DNA of 64,000 nt from Linum tenue (taxonomy: Eukaryota; Streptophyta; Magnoliopsida; Malpighiales; Linaceae). The stretch's first letter is position 1, and each line of letters opens with the position of its first letter. Location of the stretch: the NCBI GenBank assembly GCA_946122785.1, contig CAMGYJ010000004.1:16824150-16888149 (forward strand), in the 5' to 3' direction. A program made the translations under genes and the position numbers. Below are positions 1 through 10,309 of the stretch, piece by piece. The notes under the pieces are model-generated. The model searched no databases, had not been told where the DNA came from, and saw only the letters and a list, made by a program, of their open reading frames with translations.

Positions 1-563
1 ACCGTGGATCAGAGAAGCCCAGATCAATGAGTCCTCCACGATCAATAAACTCGTTAAAAAGTCGGCAACGGCGGGCTGTGTTTGCCGATGCTAGACCCGA
101 CTTCTCGTCAAGGGAGCGGAAGGAGTTGAAATCTCCTGTGATCAGCCAAGGAATGGACGACGAAGAGCTGAAGTCAATAAGCTTCTTCCAAAGATGCGGC
201 TGCAACTGGTAGTTAGGGGAAGCATAAACTGCAGTAAGGTGAAAAAGAAAAGGAAGAGCTATTAGAGATTTTGACTGTGAGGTGCTGAGAGCACGCTGAG
301 ACGATCTCCACGATGAAGTTCCTCTTGTCCAAACACATCCAAATGCCCCCACTCCTACCCTGCGCCTCAACTCGAAGGATGTCAGGAAACCCCAATTTGA
401 TGCAAACAACATCAGCAATTGAGCCACTGATTTGAGGTTCCAAAAGAATTAGAAAATCCGGCTTGTTCTGCAGGATCAGCAGTTTGAAAGCCCTGATGAA
501 AGCTCTGCTACCTGCACCACCCACATTCCATGACATAACTTTAAGATTGGGAAGAACTAACAT
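1..563 (-). pseudogene. LINE ORF2, endonuclease domain, frameshifted, 3' end off window
   Basis: From the Met at 563 the frame starts with the family's typical MSWNVGGAGSRAF motif, followed by the catalytic-Glu strand (LILLEPQISG) and the GGIWM motif. The frame is lost near 235-250. In the next frame downstream the protein resumes with VYASPN, then WLITGDFNSF (catalytic GDFN) and LGFSDPR at the left edge. A single small indel explains the break. The endonuclease would nick target DNA to prime reverse transcription; this copy should not make a full ORF2 protein. Confidence 0.82.
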
Positions 564-603
564 AGCAAAATAAAATAAGGGGAAAGAAGAGGAGGGGAAA
601 CGT

Positions 604-2499
604 CTAGAGCTCGGTGGTGTCCATGCTCGCTTGCGCGGCGACACTCGAACTAACATCCGACGTCTGCTTCCGGGCAGCCGAGCTACAAGCTTCTATCTCC
701 TGGAGCGTTAGCGTAACCAACTTCTCTCTATTCTTTATCTTCTTCTCTTTTTTCGGCGACCAGATATGGAGGGGTTTGGCCGTATTATTGATCGGAATTC
801 CACTTTTTGTTGGTCGGGGAGTCTTTTTCTGGCCATTCTTGATTCGCAGGCTCGAGAGAGGGATGTCGGGATCAGTTGCTCGGGGAGGAGGCGGCTCCGG
901 GCACGAGACGTCGGTGATAGTGACAAGTTCCCCATTGGGCACAAACACAGTACGCGAGTTGCCCATGGTGGCCTGGTTGATTGGGTCGGCGTTCAGGTCG
1001 GGAGTGGGAGGAGTCTGTGATAGGGGGGTCTGGGAGGAGGTTGGGCTTGGGCCTAAGATTCCCTTGCCATCAAACTTGGGAGAGTCGCCATTTGGAGAGA
1101 CGTTACTTGGACCACCCAATTTATCCATTAGGTCTGCCAGAGTAGATTGCCCGCCACTATTCTTCTTCCTTTCCCTTTCCTGTTGAGCGGTGCTGGACGA
1201 TGACGTTCCTCCCTGATTTTTCGCTTTGCTTTTCTGATCCTCCTTTTTCGGTGCCATCCCTCCGGACTGATGCACGTTAGACTTTCCTTTCCCGTTCGTT
1301 GAGAGATTTTTTCCGGTGCCAGTTGGAAGGTCTCCAACGTCCTTTCGCCCTTGAATCTGTTTCCCGATTTTGGCCTCCTGGAAGTGTGCCTGATTGTTCG
1401 CCTGTTGTGCTGGGATCTTCCGATCTGATTTGCGCGACTTCCGTGTTACTTGCATCCAGGGCCCGAAGCCTGCGGGAGTGTCTGAATCTGCCATCGCCGG
1501 CAGCGGGCCGACATCCGGTTGACCGGGCGTCGCCGCCGTGGAGGAAACCGTAGCTTGATGAAGCTGAGGACATGAACTGTCTGTGTGACCAATAATTCCA
1601 CACTCAAAGCAGGCATTCGGCAGGTTTTCATACACCACTTTTTGCCAGAACCCATCCAGCCTAATTCTTGGTCTCAAAGGTTTTGTCAAATCTAGCTCAA
1701 TAGCGATACGAGCGAATTTCCCACGAACACCATTCTCCGTATGATAATCGAGCTTAATTGTCCTGCCAAGAAGGTTACCAAGGGGAAAAAACACCTCTCT
1801 ATTGTAGAACTGTATTGGGAGCCGAGGGAACTGAACCCAGGCCGTCACCGTTCTCGGTGTTTGCTCGCCGACCCGAAAGGCTGGGGTCCACTGATGCACT
1901 ACCAGATAGTGATCGAGGATTGTCCATGGTCCTCCTGTAAGAGCCTTGAAATAATAATTGTCATTGTCAAAAGAAACCAGGAACACGTCGTTGTCGAGAT
2001 CCATAATGTCTAGCTTCCCGGTGGGACACCATAGCCACCGGAGCTGGGAGCATAGATAAGCATATGATATCTGGCGACCCAGCAGGCGGACGACGAGCGT
2101 CTTCTTCCATGGGTCGCACAGCCTGGCTTTGAAGCCCTCCGAGACTTTCAGCTCCGGCTCGCCGTTGAAGGAGCCTGGCAGCAGATCATGTTCACCCACA
2201 TAAGTCCAAGGCACAATCGGTAGCTTTGTTTTACTCGGAGACCCTGTCACCGCTAAACTATACGAGATCGACAGCTGGACTTTTTTAGATTGACTCGCAG
2301 CGCCGGCAGGAGCCCCATTGGCTTCTTGATGAGATGCCAGTAGGCCGGGTCCGTCTTTACTGGTCGTCGACTCAACCGCCACCGGGGGGGGGGGGGGATT
2401 TGATTCCTTCATTTCCACCTCCGGCGGTCTATTGGTAGGTGGAAGAATCAGTGTCGGAGCCGTAACCGGAGACTTTTCGGTAGAGAGCATCGAGATCAC
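604..2499 (-). CDS. LINE ORF1 protein (DUF4283 plus CCHC zinc knuckle)
   Basis: This is a 631-residue open frame. Residues about 118-212 look like the DUF4283 domain of plant LINE ORF1 and related proteins (region around WLWCPTGKLDIMDLDND and GGPWTILDHYLVV). It is followed by the conserved EL-LTKPLRPRIRLDG segment and a complete CX2CX4HX4C knuckle at about 297-310 (CFECGIIGHTDSSC). The C-terminal half is Ser/Pro/Lys-rich and low complexity. In this family the protein is thought to bind the LINE RNA and form the ribonucleoprotein. The start at 2499 is the first Met; a second Met lies three codons in. The stop lies about 40 bases before the ORF2 start, a normal LINE spacing. The long open frame suggests a fairly young insertion. 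A 190-residue plus-strand frame over 614-1186 is its shadow. Confidence 0.85.
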   Translation of the reverse strand: MISMLSTEKSPVTAPTLILPPTNRPPEVEMKESNPPPPPVAVESTTSKDGPGLLASHQEANGAPAGAASQSKKVQLSISYSLAVTGSPSKTKLPIVPWTYVGEHDLLPGSFNGEPELKVSEGFKARLCDPWKKTLVVRLLGRQISYAYLCSQLRWLWCPTGKLDIMDLDNDVFLVSFDNDNYYFKALTGGPWTILDHYLVVHQWTPAFRVGEQTPRTVTAWVQFPRLPIQFYNREVFFPLGNLLGRTIKLDYHTENGVRGKFARIAIELDLTKPLRPRIRLDGFWQKVVYENLPNACFECGIIGHTDSSCPQLHQATVSSTAATPGQPDVGPLPAMADSDTPAGFGPWMQVTRKSRKSDRKIPAQQANNQAHFQEAKIGKQIQGRKDVGDLPTGTGKNLSTNGKGKSNVHQSGGMAPKKEDQKSKAKNQGGTSSSSTAQQERERKKNSGGQSTLADLMDKLGGPSNVSPNGDSPKFDGKGILGPSPTSSQTPLSQTPPTPDLNADPINQATMGNSRTVFVPNGELVTITDVSCPEPPPPRATDPDIPLSSLRIKNGQKKTPRPTKSGIPINNTAKPLHIWSPKKEKKIKNREKLVTLTLQEIEACSSAARKQTSDVSSSVAAQASMDTTEL

Positions 2500-2544
2500 T
2501 ATTTATGGTTTGATTTAATATTTGTGTTTTGTGTTTTTTATTGT

Positions 2545-2848
2545 CAACTCAAATTTTTTGCAATCCACATCACATTTATTTCATTCACCTACATCAATGC
2601 AATTAATTTGCAATTGCAAATGTAATTAAATATTATATTTAAATTATAGAAAATTAAGTAAAAGAGAAAATAAAAAAATAAAAAAATCCTCATTTTTTAG
2701 GCTTTTTTGACTTGCATATGGAATTGCATTTGTTGCAAGCTTGCAAATATGCAATTGGTAGCCACATCAATGCAATTGGTTTTGGAATTGCAAACACCTA
2801 TGCCATGTCATTTTGCAATTGAGAATGCAATACCAATGTGGATGCTCT
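2545..2848. repeat. AT-rich MITE-like segment upstream of the LINE
   Basis: This roughly 300-bp A+T-rich tract repeats short gcaattg/caattgc words and ends in gtggatgctctaa. Its left side contains a related sequence in inverse sense (gcaatccacatc). That suggests a small inverted-repeat element, but I could not define clean ends or a TSD. No coding potential was seen. Confidence 0.3.
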
Positions 2849-3068
2849 AAGTTAGATCCAATAAAGAGAGATCAAGCCCGCCACTGTGATCATAGAATGC
2901 AACGAGCCTCCTTCTAAGCTAGCCAGCCAGCCGAAGGAAGGATGGGCATCGGGCCTTAAGTTTTCAACTTGAAGCCCAAGCCCGCTAAGTTATTACATTA
3001 GGCTTTCGAGGCCCGGGCAATACTAATCTTGGATCGTTGTCAACTAATCTTCCTTCCTCCTCCATTAG
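2849..3068 (+). repeat. Segment homologous to 8795-9720 lacking the hAT MITE
   Basis: The tract beginning aagttagatccaataaag and running through gccagccagcc and ttgaagcccaagcccgct aligns with 8795-8850 joined directly to 9567-9720. Here the site is empty: no MITE lies between the caataaag part and gcaacgagcctc. It therefore acts as a natural empty-site control for the element at 8851-9558 and shows that this stretch is itself a dispersed repeat. Confidence 0.7.
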
Positions 3069-3139
3069 ATTATGAAGGGACTAGATAGGGTGACAACACC
3101 CCTTGTGTTGTTATTGTAACAACACTAGCGTGGGCCCCG

Positions 3140-4780
3140 AGTATTTGGCCGGAGAAAGCTGAGGTATGAAATTTGATAATGTAATGGGGTGTAGCTTATT
3201 GTTGTATATTTTTTTTGGAAACACGTGATAAAAATATTGAATTTTAGTAGGAAAGAGACATGAATGATGCAACGAATAAAAAATCAGTCTTATGAACCAA
3301 AATCAAGTACATGTTACCTTGTGAAATAATATTGTTTCTGGTAATATGATGAAGTATAGTAAGTTTTATAGAAACCGAATTCCAGAAAATCGAATAAAAA
3401 ATCGCCTATCCTGCCAGTTTTCATGAAATGAGCATCTCACAATCGTTGCTAACTTTTACTCGGCCCGTTGGCTGATTAATTTGCTTTATAAAACTTTCAT
3501 CTTGTCGTCATTGTGCTTTTTGGTTTTTGCCATGCCATGATAAAATCTAAAGAAATCAAGAATGAACAACACGATTTGGGATAGAAACCGTCATTCCTGT
3601 ATCCCTAGAAAATAGTGGTAAACACGAACTCACCTGCCAAACTGGTTTGGATTGAGACTTTTATTGGGTATCAGAGAACCATGTGATTATAAATTAGACT
3701 TGATCAAAATGGGTCAAAACTTGAAATTCAGCATGTTTGACCGACCCATGTCAAACTCTAATTATTCTTTACTTTTAAACTTTCTATTTGAAAATAAAAA
3801 ATAGTGAAAGAAAAGAGATTACTGCAATTCACCATTTGCACATCACTGATTCGGGAATAAAACCATAGTAATTCAAAAGGAAACTGAAAATGTTTAGGAT
3901 CGTTTTAATGTTAAAAATAATCAAATAGATCTTTCTGTTTAGTTTTTTACTAACAAATACCAAACGATTCCCTATAAAATACACTATAATTTAATCATCA
4001 TGATATCAAATAATTACATAATATATATTTGAAATGATAAAAATTGGACTAATTGGGTTGGTCGAGGTTGAAGCATTGAATAACTTTATAATACATTATA
4101 TTTTAGCCACCAAGATATAAAATAATAGCATAATATATATTATGCTAGAGAAAATAGCTTGTTTAAGAATGGCAAACCCATGAAGTTCATTTATTTTACT
4201 TGATGGCCAAATCCCGTGTAGATCAGGCCCATTCAACTCTTTTATTTTATGGTTAGCGGTTAGTCCATTAGAATCCATGCATTAGTTTATTCTTAAATTT
4301 TTTTCTTTTTAGCAATAAAAAGAAGTATTGTTTTTGCATTTCCAAATATATTTTACCACCACAGAGAAATAAAAGTGCTTAAAGAAAAAAATTGACACTC
4401 CTGGACCCGTTTAAATCCGCATGTGTACGGTAAGTTGGCCCGTTCCACAGAGGAAAAAGAAAAAAATCGACATTCTCTATTCTACCCTTCCTACAAACGC
4501 TCCTGGAGCAAGGAATTTAAAATGAGGGAAGGGTTTTTTTTCCTCTCTGCTATTATATGTTTTTAATTTAAAAAGATACAACAAATGTACTTAGTGTGAT
4601 TGGTTATGATATTTGTTTTTCTTTAAAGTAGTCATGGTTCGAATCTTAGTACGTGTCTTTTTAATGAATAAAAAAAAAGTAATTGTGAAGACCAAAATGT
4701 CCTTCCAACTTTCACTCTCGTTGCAACAAATTTGAAATGGAGCAATAGTTTTCCCCTTCGTGCTATTATATATTGTGTAG
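3140..4780 (+). repeat. 1.6-kb dispersed non-coding repeat, copy A
   Basis: This stretch is the reverse complement of about 10310-11940 and of 27030-28663, matching throughout with scattered substitutions and small indels. It has no long open frame and no recognised protein motif. Its end near 4592-4790 contains tRNA-like promoter boxes, so at least part of it may be SINE-derived. It lies just inside the left end of the MULE-like element at 3078. Confidence 0.75.
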
Positions 4781-4790
4781 ACTAGTCTTC
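4592..4790 (+). repeat. tRNA-related SINE-like unit
   Basis: tagtgtgattggttatgat resembles the tRNA D-arm/A-box consensus. It is followed about 25 bp later by ggttcgaatct at 4636-4646, a good B box. A tail with ccttcc-actttcactct and aaatttgaaatgg follows. Similar box-plus-tail units occur at 45975-46180 and 46770-46976, and inverted inside the other copies of the 1.6-kb repeat (B box near 10440-10452). No TSD was identified. Confidence 0.45.
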
Positions 4791-4862
4791 AACCAATAGG
4801 AAGTTAGGGATGTGATGATTTTTTATTTTTTATTTAAAAAATATTTTTTTATTTTCTGCCCA

Positions 4863-5110
4863 AACTTTTGTTGCCGGAATTCGGCCACCGGTCGCCGGAA
4901 TCTGGTCGCTGGTCACCGGAATATGCTTTTTGTCACCGGAATATGCTATTTTATCGTCGGAATATGCCCACCGTCGCCAGAATCAAATAACCGTGGTCGG
5001 AATATGCTTACCGGCATCAAAATCTACTCATCGAGACCAGAATATGTTTTTCAGTGTCGGAATCCGGTCACCCACGGTCATCGAAGTTTGGTCAATAATT
5101 TTCGTTGACC
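4863..5110 (+). repeat. Degenerate minisatellite built on ccggaat
   Basis: About ten degenerate units of roughly 20-28 bp share the core (g)ccggaat(a/c)tg, for example ggtcgccggaatctggtcgc. The overlapping plus-strand open frames are a by-product of the repeat and are not supported as genes. Confidence 0.65.
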
Positions 5111-5121
5111 GGTCAACGACC

Positions 5122-5712
5122 ACAGGATATTATGGTTTGCATTGTGAGATTGATGGTTTGGTATCTCGTGTTTTTTGTATTCTATTTGTGGTTTATTTTA
5201 TCGTGTTACTGGTTTGCATTAAGAAGTTTTTGGTGTGCTTTAAAAAAATATTGTGGTTTGTTTGGAGGGTTTCTGGTTTGTTTTAATAGATTTGTGGTCT
5301 GCATTAGGACGTTTCTGGTTTTCTTTTTGTGATTTCCTTTACAGTGTCTGTGGTTTGCATTATGAGGTTTCTGGTATGCTTATGAAATATTTTGTGGTTT
5401 GCTTTGTGGGGTTTCTCGTCTGTTTTAGTTGATTTGTGGTCTGCATTAGGAGGTATCTGATATGCTTTTTGTGGTTTGTTTTACCGTGTTTGTGGTCTAC
5501 ATTAGGAGGTTTATGGTGTGCTTTTGAAATATTTGTGGTTTGCTTTATGGTGTTTCTAGTATGTTTTAGGCGATTTGTAGTCTGCATTATGAGGTTTTTG
5601 GTGCGCTTTAGAAACATTTGTGGTGTGTTTTTATGGTGTTTTTGGTATGTTTTCAGGAGATTTATGGTTTACATTACAAGGTTTTTGGTGTGTTTTATAG
5701 TATGTTTTATTG
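5122..5712 (+). repeat. Tandem array with about 141-bp higher-order period
   Basis: The phrase gatttgtggtctgcatta recurs at about 5289, 5431, 5572 and 5659 (steps of about 142, 141 and 87 bp), interleaved with gtggtttgcttt and gtttctggt words. The array is T/G-rich on the plus strand. Its frames encode low-complexity Cys/Phe/Val strings on one strand and Lys/Thr/His-rich strings on the other. I see no start context or domain to support a gene. Confidence 0.7.
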
Positions 5713-6099
5713 GGTTTATCAAAATGCCTCTGTCTCTCTTTGAGTGATATAGAAGCAGTCTCGTTGAGTTAATTTTGTTCCCCCGCCCCCCACAAATTAA
5801 TGAAACATAACACAAGTTTTTCCATCTCTTTCATCAACATCATCAACCCATATAACCTCACTATTCATGCTAATTGACCAATCCCCCAAAACCATGGCCA
5901 TCAACTCCTAGTCACCATCGACAATGCCAATGCTTTTTTATCTCACTTATTACAATAGCTAGCTGCTGGTGTTGAAAGACAAGCTACCACTCTCCAGACA
6001 GCTCATCTGTCACCATTATTTTTCCTAGATAACTCTCCACACTTCACACAACCCAGCTCATCGTAAATCCTTCCAATAGAGGGTAGTTCCCCTGCTTTT

Positions 6100-6850
6100 A
6101 TTCTCGCATCGAAAGTCGGACTCGGCGATGTCGTTCTTCATATCAATTCGACGGCGGCAGCAACAGCCTCTTCCCACCATTTCACCCCGTTTAGGCAGCA
6201 TCGTCGATGTTTCAATTCCATCCACACAATTTTGCAGACAATTTTTCCCCAATCCCGAGCTCAACCACGATAATTTTTTCCCCAATCCCGAGCTCAATCA
6301 CGAGCAAACAGCAAATTCAACGACAATTTCACCGACGATGCAGCTGATGCGATGGCGCCAGCGATGGTAGAGATGCGGACTGGCGCCGCCGATGGCAGAA
6401 ACTCGGGATAGGTTAGCGACTTCCGTCAGAGCATTTGTCCAGTTCCACACCTTGTTGCCGGCGGAAACTCTGTCGCGTTTAGCAAAAGCGACACCGAAGA
6501 TGTTTCCTACCTTCTGCTTCCTCACATCAGATGGATCACCTCGTCGAAAATCGACACAGATCTTAGATCCCTCCGTTTATGGCACCGAAGTATGTGAACC
6601 AGCTCGTCGAGACACTAGGTGGAATCGGCGTGAGCATTCGACGGCATAAGCAGTCGAAGTTGTAGTTGGGAAGCAGAGAACATCGGTGACAATACATTGA
6701 CGGTGATTGATGAGTGCTAGAAGAATATAACGGAGAAATAAAACGCCCGATGACAGAACAAGCAAGCGTGGCGGGGGCGGCAGGTGGCGGGGAAGAAGGG
6801 GAGCGGAGGAGAAGCATCGCAATGGGGTTGAAGGAAGATTAGATTTGGGC
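6100..6850. other. GC-richer interior of the MULE-like element, no recognisable gene
   Basis: Short overlapping frames occur on both strands (for example 6128-6370 plus and 6563-6822 minus), without a conserved motif or splice pattern. A 28-bp tandem duplication (ttccccaatcccgagctcaa) lies at about 6246-6300. The block could be degraded captured host sequence, but no donor could be named. Confidence 0.4.
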
Positions 6851-6981
6851 AGAGGATTGTGAATTTTAATCCAATTATTTTATTACTTTCTGTGTAATTT
6901 ACTCTTTTGCCCTTAATGAATTATGATGTAACTATAACAACACTTTAAGTGTTATTATACTATCCAGACCCCATTATGAAG

Positions 6982-8491
6982 GTTCTTCTCCAGCACCCAA
7001 TTAGTTTCACTTTTCCTGCTCCTAGCGCAGAAGCCGGAGGAGTCTTTTGGTCAAATTCATCTAACTTATATTCGGCATAATAAATGCAAAAATTGGTTCT
7101 AACCTGTGGAAGTGTAATTGTGCATATAAATCATGTCCAATGTTCATTCTTGCCAAACTAAAAAAAAACTCTTTTTATACCAGAAAATGCCTAATCGACT
7201 CCAACCGTGCTTTTTTAAGAAATGACAAGATAACGTCGTTCCATGGAGCACATTGGTCGTACCCCTGTAGCAATTATTTGGTGTGCCTCGTAACAAAAAT
7301 TTAATGTTTACCATAAGTTTATGATATACTAGTATCAAGGTTTTTTATAACTAAAATAAATGATTTAAATTTCACCATATTTTTATTATAAATCTATTAT
7401 AACAAAAAAATTAAAATAATTCAAGATTGTTTCCAAAATATATACATAATTTCATAAAACAAACATACTCAATTAATTTAAATAAATAATAATTTAAACA
7501 AATACATATTCAAATATTTTAAATTAGTAAAATTAATTATGTACACATACACATAAATCCATGACATTATTATATTAATATTAATTGTGGCATGTAATAA
7601 GTCCAATGTTCATGCTCGCAAACTAAAAAACATTCATTTACCTTAATATATCATCATATAGGGTATGTCTATGGTGCCTTGCAAGTCACCGTAACTTGCA
7701 CAATTCGATCGACCTATTTATATCTGCGGTCGACCGAATTCCTTTATGATGAAAAATCACGATTGACCATTAAAATATAGTGGTCGACTGTTTTAAGTTA
7801 AGTTGATGCATTAATGGTCGACCATAATAAAACTTCGGTCGACCTTTTCATTGTATTCAGAAGCAAAATGGTGGACCATAAACGTAAGGAGGTCGACCAC
7901 TTGTTGGCAGTCATTACCAAAATGGTCAAGCATTTACAAAAAGATGTCGACTAGATAGAAGAGTAAAGTTCTACCCATCTATCCATCCCCCTTTGGCGTG
8001 AAAGGAAGAGCAATGGTTTCGCGGTCGACCGCATACAGGAAAATCAACCTATGACCTTCGAATTTTTTGCTTATGTATGTTGATATGGGTGGTTCGTTTG
8101 CTCGTACAAATTACGTTTGAAACTAACAGAATCAGTCCTAAATTATGATAGCAAAGACCCATAACTTCATAACATAACAACTTAATACACTAACTAGAAA
8201 TACAATAAAACAAACCTTATAATTGTTCACACATACCTAAAATCGAAAACCACATAATATCAATCCTCAATCACGGTTAATTCAAACCAAATCGCCTTTA
8301 AGACTTAACAACAACAAAAAAGCACAATCTAAAATCATGGAGTTCCTACACCTCTCCCCTCTCTCACTCATCCGCATTTTCCCCATTGGTGGTGCTAGCA
8401 TTATGGTAGTTGGATGTGGTGGGATGCATGTATATTCCACTGAAAGATCGAAACACATCTCGCATCTCTGTTACGATCACCTGCAGTGCAC
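6982..8491. other. AT-rich intergenic stretch
   Basis: No gene was recognised. Two imperfect direct repeats around tccaatgttcat (about 7137 and 7600), each followed by an aaactaaaaaa tract, flank about 450 bp of very AT-rich sequence, possibly an old insertion. The part 7700-8030 holds the GTCGAC cluster listed separately. Confidence 0.5.
7728..8030. repeat. Cluster of GGTCGACC palindromes
   Basis: Seven GTCGAC hexamers fall within 303 bp, at about 7728, 7782, 7816, 7837, 7891, 7946 and 8023; five are the full 8-bp palindrome ggtcgacc. Near-matches (cgatcgacc, gattgacc, ggtggacc) lie between them. The spacing is irregular (20-77 bp), so this is not a simple satellite. Confidence 0.7.
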
Positions 8492-8552
8492 TCATCTGGA
8501 TGGTCATCTACCCCATGTAGTCGTACATGTCATCCATTCGGTCCCATATACC
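8358..8552 (-). pseudogene. Possible coding remnant of unknown origin
   Basis: One minus-strand frame reads as an amphipathic, Met-rich segment (WDRMDDMYDYMG, a stop, then MTIQMSALQVIVTEMRDVF). It resembles the C-terminal coiled segment of a transposase-like protein, but I cannot assign a family. The tandem-duplication boundary at 8492 cuts through it; only its first 60 or so bases recur at 25211-25271. Confidence 0.25.
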
Positions 8553-8633
8553 TACACGGTGTAGGGTTACTGGTGGAGCTGAACTCTGTGACTGTGTCTC
8601 GACACCAAACAAGAAGATACATGAAGCCCAAAT

Positions 8634-8770
8634 ATTTTTTTACACCCTTCCCCTCTGTGTACACAGTTTTAGGCCCAACACTAGCAATCTAGCAGTGCTT
8701 TTCTTCAATATTTAATTTACCATTTGATAGGGTTGTCTTGTCTGCAAAATATTTAAGCAGGGGCTGAGAA
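8634..8770 (-). mobile_element. Small retroposon with poly(A) and 20-bp TSD (copy 1)
   Basis: The 137-bp insert is flanked by an exact 20-bp direct repeat, aagatacatgaagcccaaat, at 8614-8633 and 8771-8790. On the minus strand the insert ends in an A-rich tail (plus-strand attttttt next to the left repeat), the hallmark of target-primed retroposition. No A or B box is visible, so it could be a 5'-truncated LINE end or a copied transcript. Confidence 0.75.
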
Positions 8771-8850
8771 AAGATACATGAAGCCCAAATTTATAAGTTA
8801 GGTACAATAAAGAAAGATCGAGCCCGCAAGCGTGACCAATAAAGTGCAAC

Positions 8851-9558
8851 TAGGGCTGCAAATGAGGCGAGCTACTCGCGAGCAATTCGAGGCTCGAATC
8901 GGGAAAAACTTGTTCGAAACTCGACTCATTTACTAACTAGTCAAGTTTGAGCTTAGCTTTGTTCAGATCACGAAGCTCGCGAGGTAGCTCAACTCGGTGG
9001 CTTGTTACGCTCAACTCGTGAGTTGGCTCATTTAGAGCTCATGAGATGTCTCAACATAGTGATTTGAGGGTCAACTTGATCACCGACTTATGGATGAATC
9101 GATCTAATTTGGACTTTCATAATTCATAGGATTGTTAAATTATATATCTCACATCATGCGAAGTTTAACATGTTGAACATGTAAGAAAATATGCCTTATT
9201 TTTAATTCTATAAAGAAATTATGTACAAAATTGTTTCGGTACTATGAAATAACATGATTTGAACTAGTTAAAAATTATTAACTAAACAATATGACACCTA
9301 CAAATTATAATATAAGATTAATTAATGTTGAACATTTGATTATTTTTTTTATCGTTACATCAATCACATGTACCATACACGACATACAAAATGAATGTAT
9401 CAAATACGATCTAAGAATTTAGTAAACAAGCCTAACTCGAACTCTACTCGACTCGGCTCGTTAACAAATGGATCGAACTCGAGTTCAGCTCATTTGTTAA
9501 CGAGTCAAGCTCAAATTGGGGGTAAAACTCGGCCCAGCTCGGCTCATTTGCAACCGTA
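8851..9558. mobile_element. hAT-type MITE, tagggctgc family (copy 1)
   Basis: The element starts tagggctgcaaatgaggcga and ends in the inverse tcatttgcaaccgta. It is flanked by 8-bp repeats agtgcaac (8843-8850) and attgcaac (9559-9566), 7 of 8 identical, as expected for hAT. The inner ends are rich in ctcgactcggctcg-type words. The related empty site at 2849-3068 confirms the insertion. No coding capacity. Confidence 0.75.
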
Positions 9559-10309
9559 ATTGCAACGAGCCTCATTCTAGGCTAGCCAGCCAGCCAACTG
9601 GGCATTGATTGGGCCTTAAGTTTCCAGCTTGAAGCCCAAGCCCGCTATGTTTCTACATTAGGCATTGGAGGGCTGGCCAATAATCTTGGATCGTGGCCAA
9701 CTACTCTTTCACGTTAGGCATAATGAGATTGGCATTTTGGATCGTTGAGAAGCTAAGAAGGTTGTTGGTTCACCACCTCCCTGAAGAGAAGACACTTTTT
9801 AATCTCTATCCTCTCTCGTCTCAAAAGAGGAAGTCAGAGGAGTAGTTCTTGGAATGAAGATAGAAAAATCACCTGGCGGGTACATATGAATTCTTATAAG
9901 ACTTGTTTTAGAACAACAGTAGCAAAAAAGTGACGCATCCAATGCGAGACTTTTTTCGAGACACACAATGTGTTCAAAGAGATAAATTGCGGTATCTTAA
10001 TTCTGATCCAAAAACTCCTAATGCAGACACAATGAAAACATTTTCACCAATCTCATGTTGCAACTTTATTTATAAGTGCATCTTCCAAGCTACTAGCTAT
10101 TAGACTAAAAGAGGTATTGCCATAAATCATTAGTTACGATCAATCAAGTTTTATACTTTTATTATGATTTGTTTACCTTGAATCAAATGCGTCATGACTA
10201 ATGTTACTTAAACCATTTTAAACTCTTTTGATGATGCATAAGCGTTTGCTAATTTATAGTTTTAAATTGTAGTCCTTATTTTTTCTTTAATTTTTTATAC
10301 ATCTACATC

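Larger units (their letters stand above)
1..2510 (-). mobile_element. LINE (plant L1-type) retrotransposon, 5' part, continues off the left edge
   Basis: The minus strand carries the order expected of a plant L1-like LINE: ORF1 with a nucleic-acid-binding DUF4283-type region and a CCHC knuckle, then an apurinic-type endonuclease. Reverse transcriptase and RNase H would lie left of base 1. The 5' end is near 2500-2510, just upstream of the ORF1 start; the exact end and the TSD cannot be fixed because the 3' end is outside the window. ORF1 is uninterrupted but ORF2 is frameshifted, so this copy is probably not autonomous. Confidence 0.85.
3078..6972. mobile_element. MULE-like element with 9-bp TSD, no transposase
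   Basis: The left end (ggactagatagggtgacaac) and the inverse of the right end (ggggtctggatagtataata) are related over about 45 bp, including a shared region around gtgttgttat-gttac. The element is flanked by an exact 9-bp direct repeat, attatgaag, at 3069-3077 and 6973-6981, as expected for Mutator-like elements. Inside lie a 1.6-kb dispersed repeat, two minisatellite-like arrays and a GC-richer block. I see no transposase domain, so it is non-autonomous. Confidence 0.65.

Noticed and set aside
614..1186. 190-residue plus-strand frame
   Set aside because: It lies antisense to the LINE ORF1, which has recognisable domains; no motif on the plus strand.
5360..5747. Open frames of 85 and 103 residues on opposite strands
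   Set aside because: Both are translations of a T/G-rich tandem repeat, with low-complexity products and no gene context.
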